DNA of 20,797 nt. Origin: an uncultured Spirochaetales bacterium (lineage in GTDB: Bacteria > Spirochaetota > Spirochaetia > Treponematales > Treponemataceae). This document shows positions 1 to 6,105 of the stretch, one piece after another. Location of the stretch: the NCBI GenBank assembly GCA_946061495.1, contig CAMGSV010000019.1:1-20797 (forward strand). Reading direction: 5' to 3'. Numbering within the stretch: the first letter of the stretch is position 1; each line of letters starts with the position of its first letter. The notes beneath the pieces were generated by a model. The model searched no databases. It was given only the letters and a program-made list of their open reading frames with translations, and had not been told where the DNA came from. Position numbers and translations under genes: made by a program.

Positions 1-1116
1 TCTAACGTTGCCAAACTTGTTTATGATATAGCTCAGAGTGGTGTGCTGTTGTGGAAAAGAACTGATGATGGCTCTTTGAAGGTATCAATTGTACCCTACG
101 GAAACTATAGTGTATCAGCTCCTGTAGTGCTTGGTGCCCCGTATCTGCCACCTTCTTGGTGTTTTGATAATGCAGGAAACTTGTATTGGTATGCAGAGGG
201 AGAAAATGGAGCTCAGTGTTATAACTTGCAGGCTGATAAATCATATAGCTCATCAGGAGATTATTATTCTCCTCCGCCTGTTTCTGCTTTGTCCTATGAC
301 AATTCTGCTAATATTTTGTATGGAATAGGTGATGGCACTTTAAAATATTGGCAAAAGGCTGAAGAGGGTTCCCATAACATTCTTCTTGACGGTGGTACTG
401 GACTGTTTTCTATTTCTGATCTGGGTTTTACAGTTCATAATAATATTGTGTATTGTGCGACTTATGCTGAGAAACAAGAAGATGATGGTCCGATTTTAGG
501 AGTTGTGCAACTTTCTAGTTACAAGTTGGAAGATGCTTCTGATGGTGGATCTAAGACTGCTACCCCCCTTCTTGTTGATCAAACGTTTACGTTACCTGAA
601 GTATTTGGTTCCAATCCTCCCACCAGCCAAATGATCTACCAAGAGGGGGCGTTGTATTTGCTGCTGGGGCGGGTTGAAGTCTCAAGTAGTGTACCTACTG
701 AGGGTGATTCCGAGCGGTTTAGTTGTGGGGCTTTGGTTAAAATAAATCCTTCAACCTTAACTATTGATACCTCCTTTGGGAACAATGGGTATTTAGGATT
801 AGTTTCTGGAAGAACTATTTCGGGGACCTATAATAGTAGAGGCTATTCCATGGATCTTTACTCCCCCACAGAATCAAATGAAAATAGTGTTTTTTACGGA
901 CCGGTTGGATTTGTAGCTGTTATGCCCAAAAAACTTGTTATTGCTGATGCTGGTTATGCCTTGTCGAAGGGATCGAATGATGAATTGCGTGCCCTCCGAA
1001 AAAATCGTGTGGTAACTGTTGACTTGGAGACACCAGCGTTTGATGTCGCTTCTCTCAGTGATACAACTTTTTATGGAAATATAACCACTGGTTGCGGTTT
1101 TCTGGTTGTAGAATAG
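1..1116 (+). CDS. Unrecognised protein, 5' end cut by window edge (possible beta-propeller)
   Basis: The reading frame is open from the first base to the TAG at 1114-1116, so the true start lies outside the window and about 371 residues are visible. I do not recognise a named family. The visible part is rich in Gly, Tyr, Asn and Asp with short recurring phrases such as FDNAGNLYWYA, YDNSANILYGIGDG and LTIDTSFGNNGYL, which look like blades of a beta-propeller (the FGxxG phrase resembles DUF5122-type repeats). That fold is an inference. No membrane segment is visible in the part present. Codon use is more AT-rich than in the glycosyltransferase that follows. The stop codon is only four bases before the relic glycosyltransferase start at 1121, so it originally formed an operon with that gene. 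It could be a secreted or lipid-anchored surface protein, but the signal region is not in view. Confidence 0.7.
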   Translation, partial: SNVAKLVYDIAQSGVLLWKRTDDGSLKVSIVPYGNYSVSAPVVLGAPYLPPSWCFDNAGNLYWYAEGENGAQCYNLQADKSYSSSGDYYSPPPVSALSYDNSANILYGIGDGTLKYWQKAEEGSHNILLDGGTGLFSISDLGFTVHNNIVYCATYAEKQEDDGPILGVVQLSSYKLEDASDGGSKTATPLLVDQTFTLPEVFGSNPPTSQMIYQEGALYLLLGRVEVSSSVPTEGDSERFSCGALVKINPSTLTIDTSFGNNGYLGLVSGRTISGTYNSRGYSMDLYSPTESNENSVFYGPVGFVAVMPKKLVIADAGYALSKGSNDELRALRKNRVVTVDLETPAFDVASLSDTTFYGNITTGCGFLVVE

Positions 1117-1120
1117 TCCC

Positions 1121-1294
1121 ATGCCTCCCACCATCTCCGTCTGCATTCCTGCATACGCCACGGAAAGAAGCCTGCCTGCCTGCCTCCACAGTGTGGCGGC
1201 TCAGCAGGGTTTGGAGGCTGCGGGGCTGGAGGCCTGTGACGGACGGGATGTGGCCAAGAAGGAGGTGAGCTGGTATGTCAGAAGAGTTTTTTGA
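1121..1294 (+). pseudogene. Relic of the glycosyltransferase 5' end
   Basis: An ATG at 1121 opens a frame whose first 37 codons match the start of the intact glycosyltransferase at 1957 with five amino-acid differences. After codon 37 the match stops abruptly and the frame runs through unrelated sequence to a TGA at 1292-1294, inside the start of the DUF3791 gene. By hand count the first 60 bases differ from the intact copy at 14 sites, many of them silent. The next 50 bases (1181-1230 against 2017-2066) differ at one. The relic therefore has a diverged left half and an almost identical right half next to the TA module. It could still be translated as a 57-residue chimaeric leader peptide overlapping the next gene. 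Confidence 0.85.
1181..1230 (+). repeat. Direct repeat, left copy (glycosyltransferase codons 21-37)
   Basis: About 50 bases matching 2017-2066 with one mismatch. The two copies bracket the DUF3791/DUF3990 module. The match ends where module sequence begins. Confidence 0.85.
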
Positions 1295-1496
1295 AAAGAA
1301 GGCTGTCTTTATTTCTTGGTGTATTGAAGAATATGCAGCTGTACATGGTCAGAATGGTCAAGATGTAGCGAATTACTTTGCCGCACATGACGTGCTTGAT
1401 TTTCTTAGCAAGCATTATGAGATTTTACACACACAAGGAAGGGGCTCTATATTGGAGGCTATTGCTGATTTTATAAAAACGGGAGAAAATCGGTGA
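1275..1496 (+). CDS. DUF3791-family small protein (antitoxin-like)
   Basis: A 73-residue protein. The pattern FISWCIEEYAAVHG, then a GxxVxxYF-like stretch, then YEILHTQGRGSILEAIADFI fits the DUF3791 family: about 60-70 residues, helical, with an aromatic/LHT motif near the end. The start at 1275 is supported by a near-perfect Shine-Dalgarno, AAGGAGGTGA, at about 1258-1268. The stop overlaps the GTG of the next gene (GTGA at 1493-1496), so the two are translationally coupled. DUF3791 proteins usually lie beside DUF3990 proteins in TA-like operons; an antitoxin role is inferred from that context. The module is more AT-rich than the glycosyltransferase sequence on either side, which suggests transfer. 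Confidence 0.75.
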   Translation: MSEEFFEKKAVFISWCIEEYAAVHGQNGQDVANYFAAHDVLDFLSKHYEILHTQGRGSILEAIADFIKTGENR

Positions 1497-1705
1497 AAGT
1501 TTATCACGGAGGATTCCTTGCAGTGTCAGAGCCAAGAATTTTGTCCCCCAGCCATTCCATGGATTTTGGGTCTGGCTTTTATACAACCACTGATTTTGAC
1601 CAAGCAAAGAAATGGTCTCTTGTCAAAAAAGACAAATTTCATTATGAGAAGGCTGTAGTATCTGTGTTTGAGATGGATAATATACTTGCAGTTCCTGAAG
1701 TCTGA
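1493..1705 (+). pseudogene. DUF3990-family toxin-like protein, C-terminally truncated
   Basis: A 70-residue frame starting at GTG 1493. Its VYHGG start, followed by LDFGxGFYTTT-type residues (here MDFGSGFYTTTDFDQAKKW) and VSVFEMDN, matches the N-terminal part of DUF3990 proteins. That family is related in fold to ADP-ribosyltransferases and is normally around 150-160 residues. The frame stops at 1703-1705 shortly after the VFEMD strand, and only 13 bases separate it from the next start, so the C-terminal half is absent rather than frameshifted nearby. The protein is probably an inactive toxin remnant. A natural short form cannot be excluded. It overlaps the DUF3791 gene by four bases. Confidence 0.65.
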
Positions 1706-1718
1706 GGAGGTGTGGTGA

Positions 1719-1934
1719 ATGAGTAGACCCCAAATCACTCAAGAAAATGTGCATCTTTTTATTCCAAATAAGGTTGCGAAAATCTGCACGGAATTGAACA
1801 GGACAAAAAAGCTTTCATTAACAAATTCTATCCTTGCGTTTTATAATTCTGATGTCTATCAAACGTTACGTCGGGAATCTTCAAAGCTATGGCAAGAAGG
1901 TTGGGTGTATGTATATCAATTGTTGGACGAATAA
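1719..1934 (+). CDS. Small helical protein of the DUF3791/DUF3990 module
   Basis: A 71-residue protein starting at ATG 1719, with GAGGAGGTG at 1704-1712 as ribosome binding site. It has a predicted helical character, with the phrase LTNSILAFYNSDVYQTL followed by a Trp/Tyr-rich end, WVYVYQLLDE. Proteins of this size and ending are often the partner gene in DUF3990 operons, in which one small protein precedes and one follows the toxin. I cannot assign a family with certainty. It ends 22 bases before the glycosyltransferase start. It may be the surviving antitoxin or regulatory subunit of a module whose toxin has been shortened. Confidence 0.55.
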   Translation: MSRPQITQENVHLFIPNKVAKICTELNRTKKLSLTNSILAFYNSDVYQTLRRESSKLWQEGWVYVYQLLDE

Positions 1935-1956
1935 AGAGGCAAGCGGACTGCCCCCC

Positions 1957-2991
1957 ATGCCACCCACCATTTCTGTTTGCATTCCGGTATACGGTACGGA
2001 GGGGAGCCTGCTGGACTGCCTCCACAGTGTGGCGGCTCAGCAGGGGTTGGAGGCTGCGGGGCTGGAAATCATCGTGGTGGATGATGCAAGCCCTGTCACC
2101 GACCAGCAGCTTTGTTCTTCCGCCCAGATTGTCTCCCAGTTCCAGCAGGAAAGCCCCTGGCCGGTAGTGTTCCTTCGTCATGAGGAAAACCGCGGCCTGG
2201 TGGAAGCCCGCCGCACCGCCGTTCAAGCCGCCACCGGTGAGTTCATCTTTTGTCTGGACAGCGATGACACCCTGCCGCCCACCGCCCTTGCCACCCTGTA
2301 CCGTCATGCGGTGGCAGAGGATGCGGACATTGTGCACGGGCGGGCGCAGGTGGTGGTGGCCCAGGAGGGCTGCCAGCTGGAGGGAGCCGCCCTGGAAACG
2401 GTGCTGACCCGGCTGCAGGAAAAGGTTGATCGGGTTTTTATTGGGCGGCTGGAAGGGGCTGCCATTTTACAGAACAAGCTGGTGGAAGACCGGCATAATA
2501 GTTTTTTGTGGGGCAAGCTGATTCGGCGGGAGCTGTATCTCCAGGCGCTGGAGCTGATTCCTGAAATGTATTGTACCATGGCGGAGGACGTGGTGCAGTA
2601 TCTGCTGATTGCCCACGGTGCCCGCCGCTATGTTGGCATCAGTGACATCGTCTATCACTATTCTGTCAACACGGGCATTTCCTCCCACACAGAAATCACC
2701 ACTTTGGAGCGCTGGGAACAGGTGTGCTCCACCGCCTCCGTGTTCACGGTGCTTTTTGCCTGCCTGGAGGAGCTGGACCCGCCCTTTACGGAATCCCAGC
2801 TGGCCGCCATCAGGAAGCTGTGCCGCTTCTACGTGGCCAACAACCTGCAGCAGCTGCGCCATGTCGTGACACCAGAACTCCAGTCGGCGGCCCGCCAGCT
2901 TTTGGGTGAGTACTGGGGAGAGGGATTGGTAACGCGGATGGAGGAAGCAATGGAGCGGGACAGGTTGCCGTCAGCATCAAATCCTTCCTAG
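1957..2991 (+). CDS. Family 2 glycosyltransferase
   Basis: A 344-residue cytoplasmic GT-A-fold glycosyltransferase that would move a sugar from a nucleotide-sugar donor to a surface glycan or lipid. The sugar cannot be predicted. Visible motifs are the N-terminal strand TISVCIPVY (residues 4-12), IIVVDDAS (38-45, nucleotide-binding acids) and NRGLVEAR (78-85). GEFIFCLDSDD (94-104) carries the DxD metal-binding motif at 101-103. The start at 1957 was chosen because the relic copy begins at the homologous ATG, directly after the upstream gene. In-frame codons back to 1834 overlap another gene and carry no family residues. No good Shine-Dalgarno lies close to 1957 (only AAAGAGG about 16 bases away), consistent with the original signals having been displaced by the module. 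It ends 33 bases before the next gene, which has its own promoter. Confidence 0.9.
   Translation: MPPTISVCIPVYGTEGSLLDCLHSVAAQQGLEAAGLEIIVVDDASPVTDQQLCSSAQIVSQFQQESPWPVVFLRHEENRGLVEARRTAVQAATGEFIFCLDSDDTLPPTALATLYRHAVAEDADIVHGRAQVVVAQEGCQLEGAALETVLTRLQEKVDRVFIGRLEGAAILQNKLVEDRHNSFLWGKLIRRELYLQALELIPEMYCTMAEDVVQYLLIAHGARRYVGISDIVYHYSVNTGISSHTEITTLERWEQVCSTASVFTVLFACLEELDPPFTESQLAAIRKLCRFYVANNLQQLRHVVTPELQSAARQLLGEYWGEGLVTRMEEAMERDRLPSASNPS
2017..2066 (+). repeat. Direct repeat, right copy (inside the intact glycosyltransferase)
   Basis: Partner of 1181-1230, one mismatch in about 50 bases. Upstream of it the two copies remain alignable back to their ATG codons but at clearly lower identity. 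Confidence 0.85.
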
Positions 2992-3018
2992 ACGTGCAAT
3001 CGTTTTGTATTGTATAAT
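2989..3018 (+). promoter_or_regulatory. Sigma70-type promoter, probably leaderless
   Basis: A perfect TATAAT (3013-3018) lies 18 bases after TAGACG (2989-2994, four of six matches to TTGACA). The ATG of the metallopeptidase is at 3025, just where transcription should begin, and no Shine-Dalgarno is present in between. The transcript may therefore lack a 5' leader. Confidence 0.6.
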
Positions 3019-3024
3019 TGTGGC

Positions 3025-4875
3025 ATGAGTGGTAATAGAAAGCAGCTTTTTGTGGTCAGTGCATTGTTCGGTTTGCTGTGCCTTGTTTCAGCCTGCAGCC
3101 TTTTGTCTAGCAGTGGAGGTTTGGGCGGATTGTTTGCCACGCAATCCGAGGCACAGTGGAATGGCAGAGCGGAGAACTGGAACTATGACGGCACGGAGGT
3201 TCAGTACGAGGTCCCCAAGGACGTTCGTACCCTGAGCATTGCAACCAGCGAGGCAGTGGATATCTTCATGGTAAAGATGAACACAAGCTCTACTGTCATC
3301 CCCAAGCTTTCTACCCGCTACCTTGTTTCTGCCAGCGGGGCTTCTGCTGCGGGACGTGGTGCAGAATCCCTTGAATCGAATTCCTTCGCACAAAGTGTTG
3401 TTGGAATGGACTTGTTGGAAAACGTTTCCGGCATCAGTGCTTCCGGCATTATCCGCAAGGAGTACATCCCGGCTCGTGACTTTGTTCCACCGCTTCCTGG
3501 CAGAGGTGGAGCCAGCCGTTCCGTCTCTGATGACCTGCCTGCTGTGATGGCAGAACCCATGAAGTCGGTTACATCGACAAACCTTGCTGTTGGTGAGACC
3601 AAGAGGTTGTGGGTAGATTTGCCCAAGGCTGGAGTTGGCTCATACGAGTCCAAGTTTGTTGGAACAATCTGGTACACCAAGCGTCCGGCCACACTGAGGG
3701 CAGTCGGTGAGCATTGCTACATCTGGGTGGTGGACAGCTACTTTGGCACAACGGCTTCCGGCAGTACAATCAATGCTGACCAGGTTCAGGGACTTGCTAC
3801 TCAGTTTGACTCGATGTACCGGTCCATTCGAGAGGTTTTTGGCAACGAGTCGGACAAGATGATAGCTACAAATGATTTGGTAGATATATCTTCTGCCAGT
3901 GACACCGGAACAAAGGTGAATATTGTTGTCTACGACATTGAGGGGGATTACCAGGCTGACCAACAGGGCGGAACCATGGGATATTTCTGGGCAAAGGATT
4001 ATTACACTGAAGTGTATTCCACTAAAAGTGATGCCACGGGGCTTTCCAACTGCGGCAAGTACTTTTACGTGGACTCCTATTTTTTGAATGAGGCTCCCAA
4101 GATGCTGTATTCTACCTTAGCCCACGAATTCCAGCACATGATCAACTTTGGCCAAAAAACTATGCGGTCCATGGAGACTGCTCAAACAGCGTCCCAGGTG
4201 CTTGCATCCCAAACTTGGTCCAACGAAATGATGTCCATGGTGTGCGAGGACATGGTTCAGGATTTCTTGGGTGTGGAGGACAAAGATTCTCCTATTGCTC
4301 GGTTGCCGTTGCTCTGCCAATACTATTATCTTTCCGGCATCACCGACTGGCTGAGCGGCGATTCTGTAATGTTTTCCTATGCCGGAGCCTATGCCTTTGG
4401 TGCCTACCTGGCCCGCAATTACGGCGGAAGGGCTCTTATCGAGCAGATTGCTACTAACCAGTATGTTGACCAGGAGGCTATAACCCGAGCCTTGAAATCC
4501 ATCGGGAAGAACGAGACGTTTGAGACTGTGTTCCGTAAATATGCCCAGGCACTGGTGCTGGACAATGCTCCTTCCGCAGTGAATGCACCCAGCTTTAATA
4601 AGACTGAGACAGGAATAGAGGGAACTATGCCGGCTATCGATATATTCAATGTACAGTCTCATGATGAACTGGGGCGGACTCAAAAAGTACGCCCAGGCTT
4701 GATGAAGACTGATGCCGATAGCCGGGTAGACCTGCGGCCCTATGGATTTACCCTTCATGGAGTTGGATATACGGAATCTGCCAGTACGATTAACCTCACC
4801 TTCAGCAGTCCGGTGAATGATGCGGAGAAGGTCTATATATTGGTGCAGCCCCATAGTGAAGAGAGGCGGAAATGA
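3025..4875 (+). CDS. HExxH zinc metallopeptidase lipoprotein (M30-like)
   Basis: A 616-residue predicted lipoprotein. A short Lys/Arg start is followed by a hydrophobic stretch and lipobox LVSAC with Cys24 as the lipidation site. An in-frame TTG at 3010 would add five residues but overlaps the TATAAT promoter, so ATG 3025 is preferred. The zinc site HEFQH is at residues 367-371 within TLAHEFQHMINF, with a downstream NEMMSMVCEDMV that fits the glutamate-bearing third-ligand region of gluzincins. This arrangement resembles M30 (hyicolysin-like) peptidases of spirochaetes; the family name is an inference from the motif and size. The N-terminal 200 residues and the Ser/Gly-rich linkers are not recognised. 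It probably degrades protein in the periplasm or at the cell surface. The stop overlaps the next start (ATGA at 4872-4875), giving tight coupling to that gene. Confidence 0.8.
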   Translation: MSGNRKQLFVVSALFGLLCLVSACSLLSSSGGLGGLFATQSEAQWNGRAENWNYDGTEVQYEVPKDVRTLSIATSEAVDIFMVKMNTSSTVIPKLSTRYLVSASGASAAGRGAESLESNSFAQSVVGMDLLENVSGISASGIIRKEYIPARDFVPPLPGRGGASRSVSDDLPAVMAEPMKSVTSTNLAVGETKRLWVDLPKAGVGSYESKFVGTIWYTKRPATLRAVGEHCYIWVVDSYFGTTASGSTINADQVQGLATQFDSMYRSIREVFGNESDKMIATNDLVDISSASDTGTKVNIVVYDIEGDYQADQQGGTMGYFWAKDYYTEVYSTKSDATGLSNCGKYFYVDSYFLNEAPKMLYSTLAHEFQHMINFGQKTMRSMETAQTASQVLASQTWSNEMMSMVCEDMVQDFLGVEDKDSPIARLPLLCQYYYLSGITDWLSGDSVMFSYAGAYAFGAYLARNYGGRALIEQIATNQYVDQEAITRALKSIGKNETFETVFRKYAQALVLDNAPSAVNAPSFNKTETGIEGTMPAIDIFNVQSHDELGRTQKVRPGLMKTDADSRVDLRPYGFTLHGVGYTESASTINLTFSSPVNDAEKVYILVQPHSEERRK

Positions 4876-5231
4876 AAAGAATAGTAGGTATATTGATGTT
4901 GATGTTTGTTCTTATCCTCCCGAGTTTTGCCTTGGGCGGAAGGGATAAGGTGGAGTCTGCACAGTTGCTGCCGGTGACGGTGGTGGGTCAAATCGGGGTG
5001 TATGGCAATGAGCCTAATACCTGGCTTGGCTTTGTGGATCAGAAGGGGGTGGAATACGCCCTTGACGCTACCGCCGATATGCTACAGGAGCTCCGTGATA
5101 TGCAGGGAATTATCCTAGAGCTTACCGGGGAGCTGGAGGCTATTCCAGAGGGGCAGCCAGTGGGATTCCAAGCCCTGTCTGGCGGCACCCTCCATGTACA
5201 GGAATTTAAGCCTCATCCTTCAGAGTCTTGA
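4872..5231 (+). CDS. Small exported protein of unknown function
   Basis: A 119-residue protein with a clear signal peptide: MKR, then a hydrophobic core to about residue 20, ending SFALGG. The mature part is about 98 residues and has strand-like segments (LLPVTVVGQIGVYG, NTWLGFVDQKGVEYAL, GIILELTGELEAI). It looks like a compact beta-rich domain, perhaps OB-fold-like, since the phrases 'VTVVGQIG' and 'ILELTGELE' recall small OB-fold periplasmic proteins. That is speculative. It overlaps the metallopeptidase by four bases and is likely co-expressed with it, perhaps as a chaperone, inhibitor or partner. Its 3' end overlaps by 19 bases the end of the convergent ABC ATPase gene. Confidence 0.75.
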   Translation: MKRIVGILMLMFVLILPSFALGGRDKVESAQLLPVTVVGQIGVYGNEPNTWLGFVDQKGVEYALDATADMLQELRDMQGIILELTGELEAIPEGQPVGFQALSGGTLHVQEFKPHPSES

Positions 5232-6079
5232 TATTGTTCTTGAAGGCTCCTGCGGGTCAGGCTTTCTGCATCCTTCAGCATGGCTGTCGGCACGCCATAG
5301 GCTTTTTCTAGGGCGTCAGGCACCAATACCTCCTGGGGTGTGCCAAAATCCATGTCCCGGTTGGGGTAGAACAACAGCACCTTGTGGGGGTACATCCTGC
5401 TGAGCTCCAGCTCGTGCATGGAAATATACACTGTTATGCCAAAGTCTTCGCAATACTTTCTGATATAGTCCAGAATCCTGTGCTTCTGCTTGTTTTCCAC
5501 GGCAAAAAGGGGTTCATCCATAAAGATGCTTTTGCTGCCGTAGAGCAGGGAAAAGCCCAGAATCACCCGCTGCATCTGTCCCTTTGAAAGTGTGCTCAGG
5601 GGCTTTTCTTCCAGTTCATCCAGCTCCAGCAACCATTTCACCTGCTCCAGCAGATCCTTGTGGTCTGTTGACTCCAAGGCTACCGGTCGGCAGCATCCCT
5701 GGAAACAGCCGTTTGTGTACACCTGCTGCACCAGCTGGGCCACCGTATCCTTCGTGTCAAACTCCATATTCTGGTAGATGAAGGATGCCAGCTGGCTGCG
5801 CTCCTCTTCTGTCAGTTCCAGTGTGTTCCGGCCCAGCAAATAGACGGTTCCCTGTTGGGGCAGGATTCGTCCCGCCGCCAGCAGCATGAAGGTGGACTTG
5901 CCGGAGGCGTTGGGGCCCACCAGGCTCACAAAGCCACCGGGCAACACCGCTGTAAAATTCTGGAAGATGGGTCTTGTCTCCGCTTTCTCTTCTGCTGGCG
6001 GGTAGGCAAAACTTATATTATCGAACTGAATGAAGGTGTCATCAAACCGAGCTGCAGCCAGCTTATTTTCCTGTGCCAT
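5213..6079 (-). CDS. ABC transporter ATP-binding protein, no permease nearby
   Basis: A 288-residue ABC ATPase. Walker A is GPNASGKST (residues 55-63), the Q-loop sits in FIYQNME, the signature is LSKGQ, Walker B is SIFMDEP and the H-loop is SMHELE. The start follows an AGGAGA site. Overall it resembles the FecE/BtuD-like importer ATPases, but no permease or binding protein lies in the window. After Walker B the usual D-loop (SALD or similar) is replaced by LFAVEN, so the D-loop aspartate is not conserved. It begins 26 bases after the stop of the patatin gene and is probably co-transcribed with it. Its substrate cannot be read from the sequence, and it may act in a non-transport role. Confidence 0.85.
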   Translation of the reverse strand: MAQENKLAAARFDDTFIQFDNISFAYPPAEEKAETRPIFQNFTAVLPGGFVSLVGPNASGKSTFMLLAAGRILPQQGTVYLLGRNTLELTEEERSQLASFIYQNMEFDTKDTVAQLVQQVYTNGCFQGCCRPVALESTDHKDLLEQVKWLLELDELEEKPLSTLSKGQMQRVILGFSLLYGSKSIFMDEPLFAVENKQKHRILDYIRKYCEDFGITVYISMHELELSRMYPHKVLLFYPNRDMDFGTPQEVLVPDALEKAYGVPTAMLKDAESLTRRSLQEQYQDSEG

Positions 6080-6105
6080 GGTTTCTCCTTTACACGTGTC
6101 TTAGG

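Noticed and set aside
1834..1956. Longer N-terminus for the glycosyltransferase
   Set aside because: The extra codons overlap the small module gene in another frame, carry no family motif, and the relic copy begins at the ATG equivalent to 1957.
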